Assembly: GCA_963649615.1 (NCBI GenBank)
Contig: CAVJIN010000037.1
Coordinates: 1-16,155, forward strand
Length of the DNA: 16,155 nt
Direction: 5' to 3'
Source: UBA9732 sp963649615
GTDB taxonomy: Bacteria; Spirochaetota; Spirochaetia; Sphaerochaetales; Sphaerochaetaceae
Part shown: positions 1 to 6,192 of the stretch, one piece after another
Position numbering within the stretch: position 1 is the first letter of the stretch
Layout of the letters: every line of letters begins with the position of its first letter
Translations under genes and position numbers: made by a program
The notes under the pieces: model-generated
Databases searched by the model: none
What the model saw: the letters and a program-made list of their open reading frames with translations, nothing else
Told to the model about the DNA's origin: nothing

Positions 1-40
1 CCAGCACCGTAATCAAAAGTACGATAATACCTTTTTTCAT
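1..40 (-). CDS. Partial gene, start of a secreted or lipoprotein precursor
   Basis: Only the first 13 codons are inside the window. They read MKKGIIVLLITVL, a lysine pair followed by a hydrophobic run, which is the start of a signal peptide or a membrane anchor. A good ribosome binding site (AGAGGAAG on the minus strand, bases 42-49) sits just upstream of the ATG at 38-40. The rest lies outside the window, so the product cannot be named. The gene is read away from the antitoxin remnant that begins 18 bases further on. Its promoter must lie inside or beyond that remnant, which suggests the remnant's original upstream part was lost by rearrangement. Confidence 0.6.
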   Translation of the reverse strand, partial: MKKGIIVLLITVL

Positions 41-57
41 ACTTCCTCTATTAATTG

Positions 58-242
58 ATGCCCTCATTGATTGAGGAGAGGCACAAGAGGGGAATGACGC
101 AGGCAAAACTTGCTGAATCCTGTTCATTGACACAATCTGTCATAGCACGGTTAGAAAACAAAAAGCTTCTCCTCAACTTGATACATTGATGAAAGTTGCC
201 ACTGCACTTGATTGCGATATTAAAGTTGTCAAAGCCAATTAA
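58..242 (+). pseudogene. Frameshifted XRE/HigA-type antitoxin remnant
   Basis: From the ATG at 58 the frame reads a helix-turn-helix segment (LIEERHKRGMTQAKLAES, then LTQSVIARLENKK). The frame is lost in the A-rich run at about 156-165. One frame over, from 165, it continues as ASPQLDTLMKVATALDCDIK and stops at 240-242. Joined, the two pieces match the C-terminal part of HigA-like antitoxins, whose usual TQ..LA....QS.IARLE core and closing hydrophobic segment are all visible. The N-terminal 20-30 residues usual in the family are absent, and no HigB toxin gene is next to it. I infer a dead antitoxin: one base lost in the A run plus a 5' truncation. A sequencing error in the A run could explain the frameshift but not the missing start. 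Confidence 0.7.
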
Positions 243-280
243 ATTGAAATGTAGCTTTATTCTAAGAAAATGATTATTCC

Positions 281-827
281 CATGTTCAAGTCCCTTACAA
301 GATTGCGTTAAGAGAAAACACTGAAGATTTAGAATACTAACCTCTTGAACAAATAAAAGAGCATTTTAAAACACGGTCAATGAATGTCTTTGACAATTAT
401 GTTATTAAAAGAGGTTTTTGCAGAATGCTATATAAGTAAAAGGCGGCAAAAGAGATATTCTTTCTTTATATGAGAGCGATTTTAGAAAAATAGATCCAAC
501 AGGAAGTCTTTCATCTTTATTTGACGCTATTCCGGCTCAACTTATGGGGAATGCTTCCAGGTATCAGATTTCTAGTGTTTTGAAGAAAAGCAGAGCTAAA
601 GATCTTCTTCAAAAAATAGCAGAGTTAAAAGATTCCGGGACAGTTCTTGTATCTTACCATGCAAATGACCCTGGTCCTGGGATGGCTCAGAATAAGAACT
701 TATCAAAATTTAAACTATTTACAGCAGATACTGGGCTTTTTGTTACTCTTGCATTCAAGGATAAAAAGACTATGTGAGAGATAAAGACTTGGAATATTTG
801 CCTGTCTATATGGCACAGTTTTTATAG
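281..827 (+). pseudogene. Eroded DUF4143-type AAA ATPase
   Basis: Three frames each hold parts of one protein in the correct order. Bases 341-439 encode PLEQIKEHFKTRS followed by a degenerate stretch, with a TAA just before at 338-340 and a stop at 437-439. Bases 442-777 encode DILSLYESDFRK, SLFDAIPAQLMG, AYHANDP-like SYHANDPGPG and KLFTADTGLFVTLAF, which are typical of DUF4143-containing ATPases (the wording ND..G.A and GDTGLFV is a family hallmark). Bases 771-827 encode DKDLEYLPVYMAQFL and a stop, the usual last residues of the same family. The nuclease-like stretch that should lie between LAF and LPVYM is missing, so there is an internal deletion at about 770. The P-loop half is also absent. 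The 281-337 part is a weaker match and may not belong. It is distinct in sequence from the intact ATPase at 2523. Confidence 0.75.
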
Positions 828-844
828 GATTTATTTTTTCATTT

Positions 845-853
845 TGCTCCTTT
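845..853 (+). repeat. Left copy of 9-bp repeat bounding the IS
   Basis: TGCTCCTTT lies 17 bases after the stop of the eroded ATPase and has an exact second copy at 2441-2449. It is the best candidate for the left junction of the insertion. Confidence 0.45.
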
Positions 854-859
854 ATCCAA

Positions 860-1160
860 AGCGTTGCCGAACTCCTACTTTTGTAGAACTTTTACTTTAG
901 ATGATGAACCTAAAGCCGTAGGGTAGGGAAAAGATCCTTCAATGGATGCCTTGCTATGCACGGCTCTCATGTTGTTCCCTTGCTACGGAAAAAGGTTTGT
1001 TTATTGTTTGCTCTTCTTTCTAGGACTATCAAATCGCGGAATTTTTAGCTCATTCTCTAATTTCGGTCTCTTATGACCATAGAAGGATACGATACCGACG
1101 GTTTATTCTCCAATTCGGCTTTGAGAGGTTTTTTAACGAAAGAGTTTTAAACCTCTTTGG
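860..1160 (-). ncRNA. Candidate bridge/seeker RNA region of the IS
   Basis: This stretch (part of the gene-free 828-1194) has no credible reading frame but holds several helices in the transposase sense. The best runs from 988 to 916: CCGTAG pairs with CTACGG and, after a small internal loop, GGGAA pairs with TTCCC. Inside it are two small hairpins, GCC/GGC and ATCC/GGAT. IS1111-group elements are known to make a guide RNA from the non-coding end downstream of the transposase, which is where this lies. The existence of the RNA is inference. The 5' side of the transposase (2254-2440) is the alternative location, as in the IS110 group. Confidence 0.35.
1124..1156 (-). terminator. Hairpin downstream of the transposase
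   Basis: AGAGGTTT at 1124-1131 pairs with AAACCTCT at 1149-1156. A competing helix, AAAGAG with CTCTTT, uses part of the same arms. It lies about 40 bases past the transposase stop. No clear U-tract follows on the minus strand, so it may be an RNA processing or guide-RNA element rather than a terminator. Confidence 0.3.
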
Positions 1161-1194
1161 AAACCACAAAATGTGTCAAACTCAGATTTGATGT

Positions 1195-2253
1195 TCATTG
1201 AGCAAGCCTTGCTGAATCAAAAGGTGTCATAGTTTTTAACATGATATAGATGATACGTGAAAGTTTACGAGCCGTTGCAATTATTGCTTTGCCAGAGGAT
1301 TTTTCTTCTTTTAGCTTGTGATATTGTTTAATAATTCCTAATTCTGCTGTTTTATTGGTCATTCTTACCATTGATACAACGCATTGCACTAGGGCTGTTC
1401 TTAGTTCTTGCGGTCCTCTTTTGGTTATTTTTCCATAGTAAACAGTTTCATTAGATGTTTGCACCCATGGTACGAGTCCACAATATGCTGAGAAATTTTT
1501 ATATGTTTCAAAACGGTCAATGTTATCTATGTATCCATATATAGTACAAGCATTTACAATTCCAATTCCAGGAATTGTCATAAGTAGGTTTATATTTTCA
1601 TTGTCTGCTGTAATTTTTCTTAGCCGTCTTTCTAGTATATTTGTTTGTTTCTCAACTGCATCAAGTGTTTCAAATATGACCTCTATAACGTCATGAAGTT
1701 TGGATGGAAGTCTTGAGAGTACTTTGGTTCTACTACAGCGGCTTTGAAACTGAGCAGGTTGAGTTACGTATCCATAAGCTAGCATTATTGCGTGGGCTTG
1801 ATTTTTTAGAGCTACAGCATCTTGTACCATTAGTGAACGACTTTTTAATACTCTTCGTAGACTTTCTGATTCTGGTGTGCATAAATGACTTTTGGGGAGA
1901 ATGTCCCTTGCCAGAAATTCAGCAAGAGTTTTTGCATCGTTTTTATCGGTTTTTTTTGTGCTTAGATTTACAACTTTAAAGCGTAATGTATTTACAACAG
2001 TCACTTCAAAGCCTTGTTCAACCATTTTATCTCTGAAAAAGCGTGCATTTGATGTGCTTTCTATTGCTAGTATTGTTTTTTCTGTTTTTTGTTTTAATTC
2101 TAGCTTTTTTATTTTCCTTGAAAATTCATCATATCCATCTTTGTTCATTGGAAACTTTGTTCCAACTTCAAAACTATCACCATCTTTATTTAACACACAT
2201 ATTGTAAATTGTGTTTTGTGTAAGTCTACGCCTATATAGAGATTATTTTCCAC
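1195..2253 (-). CDS. IS110/IS1111-family DEDD transposase
   Basis: The 352-residue protein is the recombinase of an IS110-type element, which inserts DNA through a RuvC-like domain and a second domain with a catalytic serine, guided by an RNA from its own element. The N-terminal domain shows the four acidic residues: D10 in IGVDLHK, E65 in AIESTSN, and D103/D106 in KKTDKNDAKTLA. A coiled-coil-like middle follows. The C-terminal domain has TIPGIG at about 226-231, then FSAYCGLVP and a serine at about 267 before KITKRGP and LR.ALVQ, matching the conserved Tnp part. Length is usual and no frame break is seen, so it could be active. The start is a GTG at 2251-2253 (minus strand) with GCGAGGA 7 bases upstream; no ATG is better placed. 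Confidence 0.93.
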   Translation of the reverse strand: MENNLYIGVDLHKTQFTICVLNKDGDSFEVGTKFPMNKDGYDEFSRKIKKLELKQKTEKTILAIESTSNARFFRDKMVEQGFEVTVVNTLRFKVVNLSTKKTDKNDAKTLAEFLARDILPKSHLCTPESESLRRVLKSRSLMVQDAVALKNQAHAIMLAYGYVTQPAQFQSRCSRTKVLSRLPSKLHDVIEVIFETLDAVEKQTNILERRLRKITADNENINLLMTIPGIGIVNACTIYGYIDNIDRFETYKNFSAYCGLVPWVQTSNETVYYGKITKRGPQELRTALVQCVVSMVRMTNKTAELGIIKQYHKLKEEKSSGKAIIATARKLSRIIYIMLKTMTPFDSARLAQ

Positions 2254-2284
2254 TGTTGAATCCTCGCTTTTTAATGTTTGGACA

Positions 2285-2290
2285 ATTATA
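2285..2290 (-). promoter_or_regulatory. Possible -10 box for the transposase
   Basis: TATAAT on the minus strand lies about 32 bases upstream of the GTG. No good -35 sits 16-18 bases above it. Weak transposase promoters are common, and in this family a better -35 may be supplied when the element circularises; that part is inference. Confidence 0.3.
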
Positions 2291-2440
2291 CAACAGTTTT
2301 ATGGGAACTATCTTTTGTAATTCAGGAGAAATGTTCGAGGAAATATTCAGAGAAATTTAGCGTTTCCAAAAAGCTCTTGAGAATAATGCGTAGACTGTAA
2401 ATTGTTAGGATTAGCTGGCCTCTATTATGGAATGTAATTC

Positions 2441-2449
2441 TGCTCCTTT
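2441..2449 (+). repeat. Right copy of 9-bp repeat bounding the IS
   Basis: TGCTCCTTT is an exact match to 845-853 and the best candidate for the right junction. Removing one copy with the DNA between restores CATTTT...AAAATG, an imperfect inverted repeat around the insertion point. Confidence 0.45.
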
Positions 2450-2455
2450 TTGGGG

Positions 2456-2484
2456 TTGAAAATGCCTCTATTTTGGGATAATAT
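2456..2484 (+). promoter_or_regulatory. Candidate promoter for the ATPase gene
   Basis: TTGAAA at 2456-2461 and TAATAT at 2479-2484 are 17 bases apart, predicting a start near 2491 and a 32-base leader. A perfect TATAAT at 2499-2504 is too close to the ribosome binding site to be the main -10. The promoter lies just outside the inferred IS end. Confidence 0.4.
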
Positions 2485-2522
2485 AAGATTGTATTCCCTA
2501 TAATATAAGGAGATAGTGTGTC

Positions 2523-3800
2523 ATGAAAAATGGATCATTAATGCCTGAAAAATATTTTCCACGTTTAATAGATACAAAGATATCGGAATATCTAGATATC
2601 TTTGGTGCTATTGAAGTTGCAGGTCCAATGTGGTGTGGAAAAACATGGACGTCTATGGCCTTTGGAGAAAGTATTTCACGTATTGGGACGACATCTGTAC
2701 GCACTATGGCAGAAGCAGATCCTACAACTGTTCTTCTTGGGAAGAAGCCTCATGTAATAGATGAGTGGCAAGATGTTCCTCAAATATGGGATGAAGTTAA
2801 AGCTACAATTGATGAGAGTGGCTGTGTGGCCGGGCAGTATATATTGACAGGGTCATCTGCTCCAAATAAGGAAAAAGTTCATCATAGTGGTGCAGGAAGA
2901 ATTCAAAAGCTTAGAATGAGTACAATGACCTTATTTGAATCAGGAAAATCAAGTGGAAAAGTCTCTCTTTCAAAACTGTTTGATGGAAAATTTGAAACCT
3001 GCTTAGTACAACAAAAGCTTGCTCCATTAGCAGAATATATATGCCAAGGAGGTTGGCCAAGTCTAATAGAAAAGGATATAGCAGATTCAAAACCTTTTCT
3101 TTCTAGTTATCTTAATGCATTGTTGTCGGTTAGCATTCCTCGCAAAGGATTGAAAACTTCTGAAGGAAGAAAACTCTTAAAAGCTATTGCAAGGAATTTG
3201 GGTTGTGCTGTAAATGATACAACACTTACCTCTGATGTTGGATTTACAGACAGAAAACAAACAGCCTCATATATAGATGCTTTTGAAGAACTTTATGTCA
3301 TTGACCCTCTAGGAGGCTGGGATGCTCCAATTAGGTCTAAAAGCCGAATGCGAACAAAACCCAAATATTACTTTGCAGATTCTTCAATACCTGCAAGATT
3401 ATTAAATGTAACACCTGAACGACTTCTTCTTGATGGGCAGTTATTTGGATTGCTTTTTGAGTCTCTGTGTATTCATGACCTTTCTGTTTATGCTTCACTT
3501 CTTCCCAATATTGGGGATACTCCACTGTACTATTATAGAGATTCCGATGGTCTTGAAGTTGATTCAATTATTGAACTCAATGATGGAAGGTGGGCTGCTT
3601 TTGAAATTAAGCTTGGAGAAAATAAAGTAGAAGAGGCTGCAAAAACATTAAAGCGCCTAAAGAACAAAATTCTTCTCAATCCATTAGCAAAGAATAGAGA
3701 ACCAGAATTTCTTGCCGTTATTGTGGGTGCTGCAGAACTAGCTAGATATGATAAAACCCTTGGAGTCTATATAATCCCAATCACAGCACTTGGAGCTTAG
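2523..3800 (+). CDS. AAA_14/DUF4143-like ATPase with nuclease-like C-terminus
   Basis: The 425-residue protein belongs to the widespread group of bacterial P-loop ATPases joined to a DUF4143 domain, whose cellular role is not established. The P-loop is GPMWCGKT at 34-41, where the usual residues before GKT are replaced by Met-Trp-Cys. Walker B is HVIDEWQDVP with D80-E81. A sensor-like YILTGSSAP follows near 111-119. The C-terminal DUF4143 part ends in GLEVDSII (D347) and WAAFEIKLG (E361, K363), the spacing of a PD-(D/E)xK nuclease fold, though enzyme activity is not shown. AAGGAG at 2507-2512 is 10 bases before the ATG, supporting this start over the ATG at 2541. It stands alone between an IS and a transporter, and sits close to a dead relative at 281-827, as expected of mobile accessory genes. 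Confidence 0.85.
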   Translation: MKNGSLMPEKYFPRLIDTKISEYLDIFGAIEVAGPMWCGKTWTSMAFGESISRIGTTSVRTMAEADPTTVLLGKKPHVIDEWQDVPQIWDEVKATIDESGCVAGQYILTGSSAPNKEKVHHSGAGRIQKLRMSTMTLFESGKSSGKVSLSKLFDGKFETCLVQQKLAPLAEYICQGGWPSLIEKDIADSKPFLSSYLNALLSVSIPRKGLKTSEGRKLLKAIARNLGCAVNDTTLTSDVGFTDRKQTASYIDAFEELYVIDPLGGWDAPIRSKSRMRTKPKYYFADSSIPARLLNVTPERLLLDGQLFGLLFESLCIHDLSVYASLLPNIGDTPLYYYRDSDGLEVDSIIELNDGRWAAFEIKLGENKVEEAAKTLKRLKNKILLNPLAKNREPEFLAVIVGAAELARYDKTLGVYIIPITALGA

Positions 3801-3890
3801 TGTAATTTCTGTGAGATGATGGAAGCAATGCGAAACTCGTAGATAAATACAGTTTTGACTCTAAAATCTTCACTGTCAGCAGTTAAAGCC

Positions 3891-3941
3891 ACTGCTAAAG
3901 CGGTTCCACTGCAAAAGCGGTTCCACTGCTAAAGCTTCAAA
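3891..3941 (+). repeat. Three tandem 17-bp repeats
   Basis: The unit ACTGCTAAAGCGGTTCC is at 3891-3907. A copy differing by one base is at 3908-3924, and a third, diverging at its end, is at 3925-3941. A faint fourth half-copy may precede at about 3881-3890, and AGCAGT/ACTGCT there can pair. The array lies in the 216-base gap between the ATPase and the sugar-transport operon. No terminator with a proper U-tract is visible, but a T-rich run follows at 3946-3961. Confidence 0.8.
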
Positions 3942-3976
3942 AAGTTTCTCTTTTTTCTTTTAATTCAAAAATGCCA

Positions 3977-4004
3977 TGATATAATTATTGGGAATGAAAA
4001 CGCT
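3977..4004 (+). promoter_or_regulatory. Extended -10 promoter and possible LacI-type half-site
   Basis: TGATATAAT at 3977-3985 is a perfect -10 with the TG extension; no good -35 is seen in the T-rich DNA upstream. The start would be near 3992. Across it lies TGAAAACGCT (3995-4004), which matches one half of the palindromes bound by LacI/CcpA-family sugar repressors, but the second half is not preserved. The promoter call is firm; the operator is a guess. Confidence 0.5.
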
Positions 4005-4016
4005 AGGAGGCGAATA

Positions 4017-5252
4017 ATGAAAAAAATGTTGGTTGTTTTGCTCGTTTTAGTCAGCTGCATGGCTCTTTTTGCACAAGCTGCTAAAGAAGAAAGCAAAACT
4101 ATTACAATGTGGGTTAGCGCATCAGGTGTACAGGTTGAGGCATTAAAGGCTGCTGTTGAGGCTTTTGAAGCAGAAACTGGTTATACAGTTGAATTTTCTG
4201 CACCAGGTGAGACATACGAAGAATTGATGAAGACAAAGATGGCTGCAAATGACTTGCCAGATGTTTTTGACACCCATGGCTGGTCTGTAGCCCGATACAG
4301 CGAGTATCTCATGCCAGTTAATGACTTGGATTTTTACAGCAACATTAGCCAGCAAATCATCCCAACAATCTCCAATTCCAAGGGCGAGTCATTTGTACTC
4401 CCATTTGATATGGACCTTACAGGTATTGTCTACAACGAGACCGTTCTTGAAGAAGCTGGCGTCAACGTAGACGATATCAAAACTTGGGCAGACTTTGAAG
4501 CTGCATGCGAGAAAATCAAGGCCATTGGCAAGACTCCTATCACACTTGGCGCCTCAAACGGCTTCACAGTTGGTTGGCTCTACGACCGCATTGCACCAAG
4601 CTTCTACTTCACAGACGAGGCCAACAGCAAAGCCCAAGATCTCAAAGACGGCAAGTTTGATGAGTCCATTTGGGCAGATATCTCCACCATGATTGATCGC
4701 TGGGTCTCCAAGGGCTATTTTAATGCCGATGTCGTTTCTGGTGATTATGTTGGCGATGTTACTGCACTTGCTACAAATCAGGCAGGATTTGATTTTATCC
4801 TGAACGTAGCAATTACAATTGCAACTTCTATGAATCCAGACGTTAAACTTGGCATGATGCCAATTCCATCCAACAGCAAAGATGACGAACCAACACTTAT
4901 TTCTGGAGAAAACGTAGCTCTTGGAATTTGGAAGGATTCAAATGCTAAAACTGGAGCAATTGCACTTCTTAATTATCTTGCTCAACCAGAAGTGGCAGCA
5001 ACCGTTGCAGCTGCAACAGGAAACGTTCCAGCTTTGACAAATGTCAAAGTAGACCTTGGTTCAATTCAGAAATATATTGATAAGTATGCCAATGTTGAGG
5101 CTTATAACTACTTTGACAGAGACTACTGTCCAAGCGGTCTTTGGGATGTTATTTGTGCTGTAGGTCAGGATGTTTTGGCTCAGAAACCAAATGCAATTGC
5201 TGACACAGCAAAAACAGTAAAAGAGAACTTTGATGCCCTTTATGGCAATTAA
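4017..5252 (+). CDS. Sugar ABC transporter substrate-binding protein (CUT1, SBP_bac_1)
   Basis: The 411-residue precursor is a family 1 extracellular solute-binding protein that captures a sugar or oligosaccharide outside the inner membrane and hands it to the permeases at 5317 and 6189. It has a hydrophobic signal sequence. LVSC with C14 fits a lipobox, but cleavage after FAQA (residue 21) by the ordinary signal peptidase is also possible. The mature start KTITMWVSASG, then VEAFEAETGYTVEF and LPDVFDTHGW, fits the family well, as does the length. The substrate cannot be told. AGGAGG at 4005-4010 is a strong ribosome binding site 6 bases before the ATG. From about 4260 to 4735 codons end mostly in C or G, unlike both ends of the gene, suggesting a recombined middle. 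Confidence 0.93.
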   Translation: MKKMLVVLLVLVSCMALFAQAAKEESKTITMWVSASGVQVEALKAAVEAFEAETGYTVEFSAPGETYEELMKTKMAANDLPDVFDTHGWSVARYSEYLMPVNDLDFYSNISQQIIPTISNSKGESFVLPFDMDLTGIVYNETVLEEAGVNVDDIKTWADFEAACEKIKAIGKTPITLGASNGFTVGWLYDRIAPSFYFTDEANSKAQDLKDGKFDESIWADISTMIDRWVSKGYFNADVVSGDYVGDVTALATNQAGFDFILNVAITIATSMNPDVKLGMMPIPSNSKDDEPTLISGENVALGIWKDSNAKTGAIALLNYLAQPEVAATVAAATGNVPALTNVKVDLGSIQKYIDKYANVEAYNYFDRDYCPSGLWDVICAVGQDVLAQKPNAIADTAKTVKENFDALYGN

Positions 5253-5269
5253 TTTTAGACATTAGAAGC

Positions 5270-5307
5270 ATTATGGGCTATCGTTTTGTGCGATAGTCCA
5301 TAATTTT
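5270..5307 (+). terminator. Intercistronic hairpin (attenuator or processing site)
   Basis: Fourteen bases at 5270-5283 pair with 5291-5304 around a 7-base loop, with one G-U pair, and TTTT follows. It lies 17 bases after the binding-protein stop and 13 before the permease start. Such hairpins often end part of the transcripts or protect the upstream mRNA, giving much more binding protein than permease. Which applies here is inference. Confidence 0.75.
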
Positions 5308-5316
5308 GATTACTTT

Positions 5317-6192
5317 ATGATTAAGAAAAAAAGAATAGATACAATAAATCTTTTTTATATTCCAGCCTTATTATTATTTACAATTTTTGTCATTTATCCC
5401 TTCTTTAAGGGGATATATTTGTCTTTTACAAACTGGAATGGATATTCGAGAAATTTTAAAATTATCGGTATAAAAAACTATGTGACTTTGTTTCAGGACA
5501 AGAATTTGAAGCGTGCTTTCCTCAATACACTGGTGTACGGCGTGGGAAGTACTGTCTTGCAAAGCGTTTTAGGCATATTATTTGCAATCTTTTTGAATAG
5601 TGAATTTCGTGGGCGCTCGTTGGTGCGCACTGTAATATATTTACCTGTCATGATAGCGCCATTAATTATGGGCTACGTGATGTATTTCTTTTTCAATTAC
5701 AATAGGGGTGCCATTAACGATATCTTAAAGTTGTTTGGCGCGACTCCAGTTGACTGGCTTTCAAATGGCCCTAGAGCAGTCATAATCCTAACCATTGTTA
5801 ATTCGTTGCAATTTGTGGGAATTTCAATGGTTATTTACCTTGCAGGCCTTCAAAATATTCCTGCTATGTATTATGAGGCAGCGGAGATTGATGGCATTAG
5901 CACATCTCAGAAATTCTTTCATATTACGCTACCTCTTTTGATGCCGGCCATTACGTCTTCTGTGACGCTTAATCTTATTGGTGGGCTGAAATTATTTGAT
6001 GTTATATCGGCTTTAACGGGTGGTGGTCCGGGCTACGATACTCATTCTCTGTCCACTCTTATTCATAAGTATTATTTTGGTGGGGAACGTGCTGGCTATG
6101 CTTCTGCTATTGGCCTTGTGTTCTTTGTGTTTATCATGATTGTAAGTAATATTGTGGTTAGAGCACTTCAGAAAAGGCAGGTGGAGCTATGA
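5317..6192 (+). CDS. Sugar ABC transporter permease, MalF/UgpA type
   Basis: The 291-residue inner-membrane protein is the first permease of a CUT1 importer. It has a short basic N-terminus (MIKKKR), then about six hydrophobic segments starting with LFYIPALLLFTIFVIYPFF. The cytoplasmic EAA loop, YYEAAEIDGIS then FFHITLPLLMPA near residues 187-212, is the site that contacts the ATPase. NWNGY after the first segment is also usual in the family. There is no Shine-Dalgarno sequence before the ATG and no other start that suits, so translation is probably weak. This agrees with the hairpin upstream and a low need for permease. The second permease overlaps its stop. Confidence 0.93.
   Translation: MIKKKRIDTINLFYIPALLLFTIFVIYPFFKGIYLSFTNWNGYSRNFKIIGIKNYVTLFQDKNLKRAFLNTLVYGVGSTVLQSVLGILFAIFLNSEFRGRSLVRTVIYLPVMIAPLIMGYVMYFFFNYNRGAINDILKLFGATPVDWLSNGPRAVIILTIVNSLQFVGISMVIYLAGLQNIPAMYYEAAEIDGISTSQKFFHITLPLLMPAITSSVTLNLIGGLKLFDVISALTGGGPGYDTHSLSTLIHKYYFGGERAGYASAIGLVFFVFIMIVSNIVVRALQKRQVEL

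Larger units (their letters stand above)
845..2449 (-). mobile_element. IS110/IS1111-family insertion sequence
   Basis: A single DEDD transposase gene is flanked by non-coding DNA of about 350 bases on its 3' side and about 190 on its 5' side. The 9-base word TGCTCCTTT occurs at 845-853 and again at 2441-2449, which would make the element about 1.6 kb, a normal size for the family. Such elements lack terminal inverted repeats and target-site duplications but keep a short target-derived core at both ends, so a shared core is expected. I could not find convincing subterminal inverted repeats. The longer non-coding side being downstream of the transposase favours the IS1111 group. Ends are inferred, not proven. 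Confidence 0.6.

Noticed and set aside
110..119. TTGCTGAATC also found at 1211-1220
   Set aside because: Ten-base match lies in two coding contexts (antitoxin remnant and transposase end) with no symmetry to the IS; taken as chance.
1704..2239. Open frames on the plus strand opposite the transposase
   Set aside because: They lack ribosome binding sites and recognisable domains and mirror the coding strand's codon pattern.
3337..3567. Minus-strand open frame within the ATPase gene
   Set aside because: No start signal or domain; low-complexity translation typical of an antisense shadow.
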